64,000 nucleotides of DNA from Blasia pusilla (lineage: Eukaryota > Marchantiophyta > Marchantiopsida > Blasiales). Shown piece by piece: positions 46,911-57,330 of this stretch. Location: positions 36,146,001 through 36,210,000 of the forward strand of contig CM114273.1 in assembly GCA_050084515.1 (NCBI GenBank), in the 5' to 3' direction. Under the pieces are notes generated by a model, which saw only the letters and a list, made by a program, of their open reading frames with translations, made no database searches and was not told where the DNA came from. Position 1 is the stretch's first letter, and every line of letters begins with the position of its first letter. The position numbers were made by a program, and so were the translations under genes.

Positions 46911-47482
46911 AGAGGTACTCACAATGTGTCTAACCAAGCATAGATGGTTGGGGGAGGCCTAAACATAATCGCATAGCCACAATGAATGTAAGTAATGCGA
47001 TCCAAAAACCGGAATGAGGGGATGAGCACCTACTCACGAGCTACCATGTTCCCGGAGCAAGAGCAAATGTAGGCCTATACTTCGGAATAACCATGCAGAG
47101 TAGCAAGAGACATTTTTGTCAAACAAAAGTGCAAAGCGAGAAAGCTAAAGTTTATCAAACTTGCGTTGCCCCTCGATCCAACCTCTAAACCTATTTCTCG
47201 AATAGGAAACATGGGCAAACTCGATAAAGAACTCGTGAGACTTCTAAACCCAATAAACGGAGAACAACGGGTGGGTGGGCGTGAAGGAAAACGACCATAC
47301 CCCGTGAAGTTGATGAGAAAGGAAATATATGACACTAGTATGTTGCCCGGACGGTTGACATGATTTATCTTGATGATTCATCTTGATTTAATAACCCTTA
47401 AATCGCACGCATGGACAATAGAAGAACCTTAAAAGGACATCTATCATCAATAGAAGAATCTTTAAAAGACAATGTCAAGGCC
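46911..47482. other. Intergenic, no recognisable gene
   Basis: Short frames only. Probably a continuation of the decayed retroelement. Confidence 0.4.
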
Positions 47483-47845
47483 AGGAGAGTTTCTCCAATC
47501 CCATCAACTTTTAATTGTAGAGATGAATAAATCAAATAAAAGGTAAGAGGAGGAGAGTTTCTCTAACCCCATCCACTTGTTAATTGTAGAGATGAATAAA
47601 TCAAATAAAGGGTGAGAAAGTAACCAGAGGAGAGTTTCTCTAATCCCATCCACTTTTTATCTTAGAGATGAATGAATCAAATATAGGATGAAGGTAACCG
47701 GAGGAGAATTTTTTATGATCCCATCCACTTGTTAATTGTAGAGATGAATAAATCAAATAAGGGGTGAAAGTAACCAAGGAGAATTTCTCTAACCCATCGA
47801 CTTTTAATAATAGTAGAGATGAATAAAAGGGTGAGGGTAACAGAG
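47483..47845. repeat. 68-78 bp minisatellite, five units, upstream of PLAC8
   Basis: Units start at 47483, 47551, 47629, 47702 and 47777, each opening AGGAGAGTTTCTCTAA or close to it. Each carries CCCATC.ACTT, GTAGAGATGAATAAATCAAA and GGTGA.AGTAACC. The array ends about 920 bases before the PLAC8 start codon. The minus-strand frames that cross it (47640-48416 and 47713-48456) owe their repeated C-termini to it. Confidence 0.85.
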
Positions 47846-48765
47846 AGAGCGAGGGCACATAAAAGGGAACCCCAAAAATCGCGGAATTCGTGCGATCCGG
47901 TGTTTCCGCATTTGCGCGAACGCGTTGAGCCATCGTCGCCCGGGAAACGCGTGTGGGCTGATTCAGTGAATTTTGGTCGTTCGGTGTAGGGCCGGACGCC
48001 GAGGGAAGGACGGGGGACGGTGTGGGAGGGACGAGGCTTCGCGGCTGGACATGGCGGAGCAGAGCTCGATCGATGGGTGGAGTGTCGTGGTGTCGAAGGA
48101 GTGAGAGGGGCTGCAGCAGCGCTGCTGCAGCGGGGACTCGCTTGGGAGATGGAGTCGTGAGATCGCACTGCGGTGGACATGGATAAGTGTTGGGGATTGG
48201 GAAACCGAGGGTCGTTGTCGCCGGAGGTGATGGTGATACGCTTCTTGGTTCTAGCAGGAACGAGGGAAGCGCACATGGAAAGTGAGACGACGACGACGAA
48301 CGCCTGAGGTGGCGAATTCGGGGAGAGGGAGGTAATTGGGATGGAATGAGTATGGGGACGGACGGGCGGAGGAAGACTGCTGGCCGCGACTGTGGTGGTG
48401 CATGGAAGCTCGACATCTGAAAGCTGTGGTGTCGTGCGTCTGCGGGTTTGCTTCACGGAGAGTTTTTGCGTTCGCGGATGGATCTGCCGGTGGACCTCGT
48501 CGCATTCGCCAGTTCGAATTAGGAGGTTAAAGAGCCGGGCGGAGGTTCTCGCTGGAGAGGACTAGTCGATTTTGTTGGAGCCAGGAGCGGCGAGCGAGAT
48601 TGGAGTGGAAAGAACGACGTCGGTTTGAACGCAGCGATTTCTCGGCAATTGGAGTTTCGGGATTGGAGGTAGTGTACGTAGAACAACAGAGCCGGGAGGT
48701 CGTCTTCCTCCTGCATCCATCCGCGCGTACTTGAAAGAGATGCTGTCGAGAATCGGCCGTGAAAA
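47846..48765 (+). promoter_or_regulatory. GC-rich promoter and 5' UTR region of the PLAC8 gene
   Basis: The 0.9 kb between the minisatellite and the ATG is GC-rich and has long but unconvincing proline/serine-rich frames on the minus strand. No family features were seen in them. It contains CTGCAGCAGCGCTGCTGCAG at about 48111-48130, a perfect palindrome. No TATA box was evident. Confidence 0.4.
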
Positions 48766-50985
48766 ATGACTGTGGAAGGAGACGACGACGCTTCATTCAA
48801 CTTGCCCGTGAAAGGGAGCCCGAAGTCGAAGCTGTCGAAGTCTCAGAAAGGGCTGTTCTCGAGCTTACGAGAGAGAGGAGATGAGGTCACGAGTACACCC
48901 GAGGGATCGTCTAAAGGGAAACCTGGAGGTTTCCTGTCGTCACCTATCCGATCCGAGGGATCGTCGAAAGGGAAGTCTGGGGTTTTCTTCTCTTCTCCTG
49001 GAAGAAGTCCCGTTCCATTATCGCCGGTGTCTAATTTGCTCAACGTGAATGTCAATCCTCTGAAAAACAATTTATCCAAGATCTTAACCCCTTCTCGGAC
49101 TTTCTCTAGGCTGAGGGACGAGAGGGAGGAAGTCTCCAGACAGACGCCCACCCCTTCTACCAGCTCCTGCTTCAAGGACAGGATCAAATTGCCTCTGTTA
49201 GGGGAAGTTAGGTTTGATCATGCCGTCAGTGTTGCCAAGGCATGGCTGCGAAATCCCAAGAACTTGGCTGTCCTCTTTTGGGGGATTGCCGTGGGCATAT
49301 CGGGAGCGCTTCTGTTCATGGTCATGGTGGGAATGCTCGATGCCGCCATTCCGACCAAAGCGGACAGAGATACTTTGTACGAAGTTAGCAACCAAATAAT
49401 TAACGCGCTTTTCACGTTGATGGCTGTCTACCTTCATCCGCAGCGCTGCCTTCATCTGCACTTGTTGTACAGATGGCATGCTTCGGACATCTTGAAGCTG
49501 AGAGAGGTGTATTGCAAAAACGGGACCAGGAAACCGCACGAGTGGGCTCACATGTTGGTGGTGGTTCTACTGTTGCAGCTCAATTGTTTCGCGCAGTATG
49601 CATTGTGCGGGCTCAATTGGGGTTACAGGAGAGCTCAGCGACCGGCTATTGGGGTGGGCATTTGCCTTTGTGTCTCTCTGGGGGCTGCAGCTGGGGCAAA
49701 TATATACAACACTCTTTCGCCACTGGGGAAGGATTTTGAGCTGGAAACGGATGGGAGTGAGGATGTAGAGAAGGATGTGAACGCCCCCGAAACTCGTCGG
49801 AAGTTTTCTGCACGCACGAAGCTGTACAAGATGCTGGAGAGGAAGGTGTCTTTTGCGTACAGAGACGAGGAGATTCCGGTGACCGATGCTGAATGGAAAG
49901 GAGGCCTGTTCGACTGCGCCAGCGATCCACCCGTATCGGTTCTCTCCATGTTCTGCTGCCCGTGCGTGTTTGGTTGGAATATGGATCGGCTGGGTTTCGG
50001 AAATCGATACGTCCACATCATTACCTTCGTTCTGCTGCTCACCGCGCCGTTCTGGATTTTCGATCTAGCTGCCATCAACATAGACAACAAGGACGTTCGT
50101 CACGGCATTGCGTACTCCGGGATCATCCTGTGCGCTTTTGGGCTGCTGTATGGCGGATTCTGGCGAATCAGAATGAGGGAGAGATTCAACCTCCCCCATA
50201 GTACGCTGTGTTGCGGGCATAAAAACGTCGCTGACTGTTCCTCGTGGTTTTTCTGCCCCCTCTGCTCCCTCTGTCAGGAAGTGCGCACTGCAGAGGCTTA
50301 CGAGGTTTTGGACGACAAGTTTTACGCTCGTGGCCCCGCAGGTCCAGGTTCTCCTCCCATCCCTACGGCGTCTCCACCCACCGAGTTCGCCTCCATCCCA
50401 TGTGGGCCTTTCAGTCCTCGCACACCGGCAACCACACTCCCTGCTGTGCAAGAAATGCCACCCACCGCCGCGAAGAGAGATCCCGGCGAAGTCGAATTGG
50501 TGGTGGCTCCGAGCAATCCGTTTTCGTCTCCGATGCCCTCCACTGCGGTTCCCATGTCCACGAATCCATTTTTGCCGCCGGAGGGGCTGTCCATTGACGA
50601 CAATTATCTCGATCCTCCCTTGCCCCTGCTCGCGACTCGGGATTCTTCCACGCAGCTGCACGCGTTTCCCGCCAGCGAGAGTCCTTCGGTCGTTGCCTCA
50701 CCTCCTGTTTCCACCAATCCATTTTTGCCTCCCGAGCGCACTTCCTCCAACAATCCTTTCGCCACACCCGCGCCCGCGAGCCGCGAGCCAGCCATTCGTG
50801 CCCAAGCCATGGGCGGCGCCAGTCCCGATTTCACGCGGGTAAATGGAGGCCCTTCCAATGGCTTCAGTCACCCCACAGATGCGGTAGAGTTCACGAATCC
50901 GGGATTTGCCATGAAGCCCAAGTCCCCGATACATCCCGTGTATACTGCAGAGGAGGAAACCCCTATGGACATCGGACAGGAATAG
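48766..50985 (+). CDS. PLAC8-family multi-pass membrane protein with NPF-rich tail
   Basis: A single uninterrupted frame of 739 codons. Residues 1-140 are Ser/Pro/Lys-rich and probably cytosolic. Hydrophobic segments lie at about 167-191, 208-223, 262-282, 294-314, 417-436 and 447-466. The Cys-rich PLAC8 region comprises CASDPPVSVLSMFCCPCVFGW (384-404, split by a membrane stretch), CCGH (482-485) and CPLCSLCQEVRTAE (497-510). This matches a plant subfamily of PLAC8 proteins with extra N-terminal membrane helices around YLHPQRCLHLHLLYRWHASD (222-241). PLAC8 proteins are linked to cell-size control and metal or Ca2+ transport in plants; the function of this subfamily is not settled. The tail (about 525-739) is Pro/Ser-rich with four NPF motifs (584, 600, 651, 663), which elsewhere bind EH domains of endocytic proteins. 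No introns. The long antisense frames are shadows. Confidence 0.92.
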   Translation: MTVEGDDDASFNLPVKGSPKSKLSKSQKGLFSSLRERGDEVTSTPEGSSKGKPGGFLSSPIRSEGSSKGKSGVFFSSPGRSPVPLSPVSNLLNVNVNPLKNNLSKILTPSRTFSRLRDEREEVSRQTPTPSTSSCFKDRIKLPLLGEVRFDHAVSVAKAWLRNPKNLAVLFWGIAVGISGALLFMVMVGMLDAAIPTKADRDTLYEVSNQIINALFTLMAVYLHPQRCLHLHLLYRWHASDILKLREVYCKNGTRKPHEWAHMLVVVLLLQLNCFAQYALCGLNWGYRRAQRPAIGVGICLCVSLGAAAGANIYNTLSPLGKDFELETDGSEDVEKDVNAPETRRKFSARTKLYKMLERKVSFAYRDEEIPVTDAEWKGGLFDCASDPPVSVLSMFCCPCVFGWNMDRLGFGNRYVHIITFVLLLTAPFWIFDLAAINIDNKDVRHGIAYSGIILCAFGLLYGGFWRIRMRERFNLPHSTLCCGHKNVADCSSWFFCPLCSLCQEVRTAEAYEVLDDKFYARGPAGPGSPPIPTASPPTEFASIPCGPFSPRTPATTLPAVQEMPPTAAKRDPGEVELVVAPSNPFSSPMPSTAVPMSTNPFLPPEGLSIDDNYLDPPLPLLATRDSSTQLHAFPASESPSVVASPPVSTNPFLPPERTSSNNPFATPAPASREPAIRAQAMGGASPDFTRVNGGPSNGFSHPTDAVEFTNPGFAMKPKSPIHPVYTAEEETPMDIGQE

Positions 50986-52840
50986 CTAGCCCCTTGCGCG
51001 TTTTTGTTGGTCTGAGCAGCAGCCATTGGAGCGGCGATGCGAGTGGAAGGTGATGATGCTCTGTGCATAACGGTTGGGGTTGTTTTTCCAAAGGAAAGCA
51101 GCAGAAGAGGTTCTGGTCTCGAAGCTCTATGTGCGAGAGATGGCACCTTGGAAGAATTCAGTGGGTAGTCACTGAAAGGGATGCCGATCGACACGAAGAG
51201 TTCTGTTCCGGTCCTGGCTTCGAGAATATTCTTTGTAAGAGGACGCTTTTGGAAATCGAGCTCACCACCAGAGTCTTTCATCTACAGAGTCTATAGAAGG
51301 AGGGTTTCCAGTAGCAGGTTGCTCCCCAATCTTTCCTTTACAGAACGTGGTTGAAAGAAGGCCATCGACAGAGACTAATTTGGACGGCAGACAGAGGGTC
51401 GGGCGGTGCGCTTTGTCCCGAGTTGGTAGCTGTCTGAAAGCCTGAATTCAATACATAGAAATGATTGATTTTAGTTTACTGTATATTTGACACTTAGCCG
51501 TCGACTTGCGCAAGATTACAAGCTTCCAATCTTCAGGTCAGTGAAAGTCTGTTGTGATAGTTAAGCACCACATTTGGAGGAAAAAGTGAGTCTGTCAGAC
51601 TCCTTCACACGTTGTACTGTAATTCTTTTTGCATTACGAAAAAAACTCGATCCCGTGGCAAATCTGAACCCGTGTTGTTTTTGCTCATGACACGTTGGAC
51701 CCAAGCGACACATCTCATGTGAGTTGCTTTTCTATGGCTTCTTTGCTATTATGTGAAGCAGCTGTCAAAAGGGCAGAGAAAACATGGCAAACGCCTGATC
51801 ACGGGTTGAAAACCAAACTTCTGAAATGGGATTGACAAGAAAATGGTGGTTTCTGTCGTGTGAGAGTCCTCCGAGACTTCACCCAGCATTTTTACTTGTA
51901 ATGTTTTTTTTAGGTTTGTTTTCCGCAGTTTAGGTCGAAGTCGCTCTCAAGAACTTACATCTGGTTTGGAGCAGGGTAATGGATGTGGCCGGTTGAGCTT
52001 CATGTGAACTTCATGTGACCCACACAGCCTCACAGATGTATCCAGGAGACTGCCCTGGCTTTTGCACTACGGAAGGTTTTGGAGGTTGGTTTTTAGGAGT
52101 CTTTCTTGGAAGTAGTTGGGGCAGTTTCTGTGAAGAATTCACATGAAATGTGGGACACTGGAATTGGAGTGTATGTGGAGGTTTATCTTGCCTGAAGACC
52201 ACATACAGGTGGTACAGGCTTAAGTCCTTTTCGTCTGAAAGACATCCTATTCTGTACTATGTTAAACTGTTACATTTGAGCTTGTCATCATATTGGTTCT
52301 TTGCAGTTCCTAGTAATCAGGCATGGCAGTTCGTTCTCATCAGGGCTAGCATTTTCATTTCTCCAGGGTATCTTGTTTCTTGCTTTTGGCAGCTACTGCT
52401 GATTGTGTGTTTCCCACTTGAGCTGGGTTGCCCTCTGGCCACCCAGTTTTTTGAAGAGAACATCAGTAATTAGGGTATGTAAACAAAGTAATTGCTTTGC
52501 TGTAATTATTTAGATTGCTTCACCTGATGTATGGCGTTTCTGTCTGCTGTGATACGAAACCTCTGGATCCTAAAAGTCCTCAGGAAAGTATTAGATCAGT
52601 GCGCATCCGGTTCAGGAATGCCATTAAGTCATGGTAAGGGTTTAGTTTGCCACCGATTCATGCTCTTTGGCTCTTAGCCACTGCCCTGCGCAGTCCTGTT
52701 CATTCTGCATGTCTGAAGTATAATCCGACAATGTAATGCTTTATTGGGTGTGACCTCACGGGTCTGTCCAGGAATTGGAGAATTTGACAACTCCCGCTTC
52801 AGAGACGCTCAAAGAAACAGTAGCGACTTTTTCTTGTTTT
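50986..52840. other. 3' flank of PLAC8, no second gene recognised
   Basis: The first part is probably 3' UTR. The frame at 52150-52473 has two hydrophobic runs but no family resemblance. Sequence composition looks transcribed or unique rather than repetitive up to the tandem array at 52841. Confidence 0.4.
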
Positions 52841-53906
52841 GAGTTCTGCCTTCCTGGAAACAAAGGTAATAGAAAACATCAGGTGATAGAGAACATTGTC
52901 TACCCGGCTTGATTCCTGCAAGACTCCCATCTGCAATGAAACAAGTTCTGTGGAAATCCTTCTGCTCCAATGTGTGCCACCCCTTGCGAATGAATCAGGT
53001 AACTAGCAGAGGTGACACTGTCTGGGGTTGCCAATATTTTTTTGAGTTCTGCCTTACTGGACTCCGTTGCATGGAACAAAGGTAATATAGAACATCAGGT
53101 GATAGAGAATATTGTCTACCCGGCTTGCTTCCAGCAAGACTCCCATCTGCAATGAAACAAGTTCCGTGGAAATCCTTCTGCTCCAGTGTGTGCCACCCCT
53201 TGCAAATGAATCAGGTAACTAGCAGAGGTGACACTGTCTGGGGTTGCCAATATTTTTTTGAGTTCTGCCTTACTGGACACCGTTGCATGGAACAAAGGTA
53301 ATATAGAACATCAGGTGATAGAGAACATTGTCTACCCGGCTTGCTTCCAGCAAGACTCCCATCTGCAATGAAACAAGTTCCGTGGAAATCCTTCTGCTCC
53401 AGTGTGTGCCACCCCTTGCGAATGAATCAGGTAACTACCAGAGGTGACACTGTCTGTCTGGGGTTGCCAATATTTTTTTGAGTTCTGCCTTACTGGACTC
53501 CGTTGCATGGAACAAAGGTAATATAGAACATCAGGTGATAGAGAACATTGTCTACCCGGCTTGCTTCCAGCAAGACTCCCATCTGCAATGAAACAAGTTC
53601 CGTGGAAATCCTTCTGCTCCAGTGTGTGCCACCCCTTGCAAATGAATCAGGTAACTAGCAGAGGTGACACTGTCTGGGGTTGCCAATATTTTTTTGAGTT
53701 CTGCCTTACTGGACTCCGTTGCATGGAACAAAGGTAATATAGAACATCAGGTGATGAGAACATTGTCTACCCGGCTTGCTTCCTGCAAGACTCCCATCTG
53801 CAATGAAACAAGTTCCGTGGAAAATCTTGTGCTCCAGTGTGTGCCACCCCTTGCAAATGAATCAGGTAACTAGCAGAGGTGACACTGTCTGGGGTTGCCA
53901 ATATTT
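52841..53906. repeat. 216-bp tandem array, five units
   Basis: Units start with GAGTTCTGCCTT at 52841, 53044, 53260, 53480 and 53696; lengths 203, 216, 220, 216 and 211. Units 2-4 are almost identical. Unit 1 lacks about 14 bases after CTTCCTGGA, unit 3 has an extra TGTC, and unit 5 is the most changed at its right end. Each contains GGTGATAGAGAACATTGTC, CTCCCATCTGCAATGAAAC, CCACCCCTTGC and GGTAACTAGCAGAGGTGACA (AACTACC in one). Near-identity suggests recent expansion or ongoing homogenisation. No protein-family match in any frame. Confidence 0.95.
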
Positions 53907-54060
53907 AGCCACTTGCACCCTCAGCTGGGTCGACTGTCGCCTTCCATTTGAAACGAGCATATCTGAGGTTCACCCTGTCGGGGACAGGAGGACACACATT
54001 ATTGTCAGTTAATGACCATAGAGATTGTAGATTTATGCAGCAGTCCAGTAACAGTTGGTG

Positions 54061-54413
54061 GACACTGGGGGTGTCATGGTATCGGCTATCCGGGGTTTTA
54101 GGTTTCCCCGGAACTCTCCATCCAGGGACTTGCCGGATACCAAATGGGTAGCTCTCGAGCTTCCCGCTTTGGCGCTCCAGGGGAGTGTCTTTCCCATCAG
54201 TTTCTGATTTCTTCCCGGTTATCCCCATGAAATTAAGGCTGTGGCAGGTGACATGCATAGGTATGTGGGATGCTATAAAACTCCCGCCCCCTCCTCTTCT
54301 GGAAGTAGTCCGGATGACTTTCCGGGCCGGTCCCGAATCGCATGATGACATTCCGGGCCGGGCCTCAATCCATGCAATTCCGGATAGCCGGTAAAATGTC
54401 ACCCCCTAGTGTC
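54061..54413. mobile_element. MITE with about 34-bp terminal inverted repeats
   Basis: The left end GACACTGGGGGTGTCATGG and the reverse complement of the right end GACACTAGGGGGTGACATT continue in parallel through CGGCTATCCGG, with one gap and four mismatches over about 34 bases. The interior has a direct repeat around TTCCGGGCCGG (about 54318 and 54350) and a small palindrome TCCGGGG...CCCCGGA near the left end. No target duplication was found. The superfamily is uncertain; CACT at the tip hints at CACTA. The minus-strand frame 53905-54402 is not a gene. Confidence 0.75.
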
Positions 54414-54513
54414 AAACACCGGATATGTTCCTGATCTCGAATCCATGCGATTCCGGATAGCCGGTAAAATGTCACCCCCTAGTGTCAAACACAGGATATG
54501 TTCCTGATCTCGC
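54377..54513. repeat. 73-bp duplication including the MITE right end
   Basis: The stretch from ATTCCGGATAGCCGG through the terminal AGTGTC and a further 36 bases is repeated in tandem (54377-54449 and from 54450), with few differences (CACCGG against CACAGG). A second MITE end therefore lies at 54486. Confidence 0.9.
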
Positions 54514-55560
54514 GAAAAAACTAGCTGAAGCCTGCTCTGGTATGATTGAACTAGGGATTGTTACCTCAATATTAGTGTCGCTGGTTTAGGGACGGCTACC
54601 CAGCAGCGGATAAGTGTCGAGCTATGGAAGATGCGCTATCACCTTCTGTTCACCCGTATTTGTTTTCCTCGCTAAATCACGCAACTGAAGTTTAAAGACA
54701 TTCATTCCAAGACAGTCACGTTCGCACATGCCGGCGGTATTGGAGTATCCCCAAAAGACCGTGTGGTCTTCCAACTGCTTGTCCTCCTTTCTTGTAAAGT
54801 GCCTAGCCAATCTAGAAAGTCACCAAGTAGTTGCGTCCTTTCTTCCATGTGAGGAGTTTGACCAATTCTTCTAACCCTGAGGAATTTCTGCAGTAGAAGA
54901 AACTGAACTCGCAACTTCTGGACTATCTGCTGTCGTGTAGAAATACCTACTACTAACACCACCGCGTGAAATGTTCCAAAGAAAGCCTCTCTAATGGATA
55001 TATGCTTAACGCTACTCCACATGGAATGTCCCAAAAAAATCTATGCATTGGACCTGAGAAAATGTCCGTATAAAGCAGTGGCATCTAATCCAATCTAGCC
55101 GAACAGATGCGCATACGTTGGGGGAATACTTCAAAAACTTTCCAATGTAGGTCTGTGCGGAGAAGTTTCACCTAGTTACGACTTTCGTGCTGTGCTTTAC
55201 GCGCGCGGTGACTTGCGATTCCTCCCGAGCTTTGACTATTCAACAAATGAGGACACACCAGAACAGCGGGTTTACGCCCTCTCGAGTCAGTACTACCTCG
55301 GGAACTACGACTCTTCTAGATCTTTGACCGTCGATGAGTGCGGGATCATCATCACAAGGTCTATACTCTCTCGTCCCAACCTGCAACTCATGCTTCCATT
55401 TTCTCGAAGTCCAAGATTCTGCCGCAGACACTGCAGTGACAAAGAACTCTGTTTAGGGTTTAGGAACTTGCTGTGAAGATCACTATGTGCTTCCATGGCG
55501 AGTAGCCAATGGAAGCTGACGCCGTAGATGGGAGCGTCACAAGAGTACAACTCGCGTCGG
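54514..55560. other. Intergenic, no recognisable gene
   Basis: Frames of up to 110 codons on both strands show no family features. Confidence 0.4.
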
Positions 55561-57180
55561 AAGAGAATGAATATTAGCTTTAATAGAAACTGGGATGGAA
55601 AACCCTTCGGTATACAAAGGAAGACGGATAGGATTCGACACAGCCACTTACTTACTGATCGATTCTGACAGTCTCCGGAGGCTGAGCGGTGGCAATCTGT
55701 GCAGCCTAACAGACAGTTTCATCCCAGGAGGAAAGCACTCGCGCGTGAAGAGCGGAAGGGAGGACATGGACACGGCCAATTACAATCGGATGAGAGCTGA
55801 CAGTCTACGATAGCGGGGCCACTAGATGCAGCCAAATAAACAATTGCACGACAAGAGGATAGTATCTACCATCCACGCGCATAGAGCAGCGCGCGGGACG
55901 GAGTCGACACAACTCATTACCGATTTCTTCGTGTGGAATCCGGTATTAAACCACATAAGACAGACCACTGCACTGCAATCAGACACCACATCCCGGAAAA
56001 CACGGAAAATTTACTATCAACGTGACATGATCCACCTTCCGACATATTCTCATTCGAGTGCTTGACGAACTTCTAAGTTCTCACTCTTCCAAAATCCAAA
56101 CGTTTTCACTCCGCTTCTCTTGACAAAGGCTTGAATGAAAGGAACCCAAGGCAAGCCCTATGGGGGAAAAGATGAACTCCAATAAAAACGCTTGATGGAA
56201 AACCCATCATAGATACAAAGGAGGGGGAGGCATAGAGAGCCAAAAACCAGTTGGCCAAAACGGCCCTGCAAAGAAAGAAGGGCGCCTTCCCTCCCTATCC
56301 TCTAGAGGCTTGGGCAATGGGAAAGGGAGGGCCATGCAAGCTAAAGTCACCACCACCGCATAGATGACATAGCTACACTAATAGTGCATTTATGATGAAC
56401 TTCAATAAATATGCATGATGGAAAATCCGGCGAGAAACAAAGGAGGGGGATTCAAAGAGTTGAGGATCCAAAGGCCACAACCGGCCCTTTAAAAGAAGAA
56501 GGGGGCATTCCCTCCTATCGACTAAATTCGCCAACAGCAGATACAATATCAGCAACTCCTAGAGAACTAGGACTACCACTAAGTGGACCTCTAGCACCGG
56601 CGTCTCCCACAACCTAAGCCCGCCACACAAGCCCATTAGCCCGGGCAAGCTGCAAAGCTATGGAGAGACGTTGCCTACAATAAAGAATCGCAGTAGTTAA
56701 GGAAAACTCATTTCTCGATTGGAGATGATGAGCGCAAGGTGTAGGGCATTCAAGTATCGTAAGGAACGAGTCAAACCTCTCCCCCATAGTCCGTACATCT
56801 CTATAGCTAGAGGAAAAAATCGATGTCCATCGTGGAGTCGACTATAAATAGGGGTCTTCTTCACCGTTGACGCCACTCCTTGTAGCAATCTCCCTTGTGC
56901 CACCACTTGGGCTTGCACAACTTCCCGCGTAGGATTTGTCACTACAACATCCACCACCACCACCTCAGCTTCTCGCGTCATATGAAGATCAGCAAGAAAA
57001 AGGAAGTCCCGCATGCAGTAGTGCCTCTTTATCTTTACGCGTGGAAGCCACTCTCACGAGCAATACTGAACATGATATCCCGCACCGTACCGTGAGTGGC
57101 TATCCTCTCACCCCCAACTGGACAGCAATTGCAAATGCACGCCAACTAGATAACATGCCTTTAACAACAAAAATGTGGCC
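55561..57180 (-). mobile_element. LINE-like retroelement, 3' relic (copy 2) with repeated tails
   Basis: The minus strand carries IARESGFHA (about 57040-57070), DVVVTNPTREVVQAQ (about 56930), KKTPIYSRLHDGHRF, FPLAIEMYG, and, after frameshifts, SIALQLARANGLVW (about 56630-56670). These match copy 1 near 46.5 kb and fit the conserved region after reverse transcriptase in plant LINE-type elements. Toward lower coordinates, the 3' tail with GATGGAAAA.CC and ACAAAGGAGG recurs at about 55590, 56190 and 56410, as if several 3' ends were stacked. Reverse transcriptase core absent; all frames interrupted. Confidence 0.48.
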
Positions 57181-57265
57181 TTGAAATTTTTTAACACTAT
57201 ATTAATAACATATAGTACGCGGGTCGTAGGTTGACGTACGTGTATTGTTAGACACGAAGGATGAT

Positions 57266-57330
57266 ATTCCAAAACCCGGAGCCCTTCTGGCTCCGGGCTC
57301 AGGGTTTCCCACTAATTGGGAACCCCCTAG
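57266..57330. repeat. Adjacent nested hairpins
   Basis: Two foldbacks lie side by side. CCCGGAGCC-CTTCT-GGCTCCGGG (about 57275-57296) is enclosed by AAACCC...GGGTTT. GGGTTTCCCA-CTAAT-TGGGAACCC (about 57302-57325) follows. They look like the terminal or subterminal hairpins of a small mobile element, family unknown. Confidence 0.7.

Noticed and set aside
47640-48456. Minus-strand frames of 247 and 258 codons upstream of PLAC8
   Set aside because: Pro/Ser-rich without domains, overlapping in different frames, and their C-termini come from the minisatellite; likely open by GC-rich composition.
50065-50661. 198-codon frame antisense to PLAC8
   Set aside because: Shadow of the PLAC8 frame, Arg/Gly-rich with no domain.
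52841-53906. Possible CRISPR array
   Set aside because: Units are 216 bases with no short repeat plus variable spacer pattern, in a plant genome; it is a satellite-type array.
54061-54413. A hAT-type 8-bp duplication around the MITE
   Set aside because: Flanks GTTGGTG and AAACACC do not match; no target duplication of any usual size was found.
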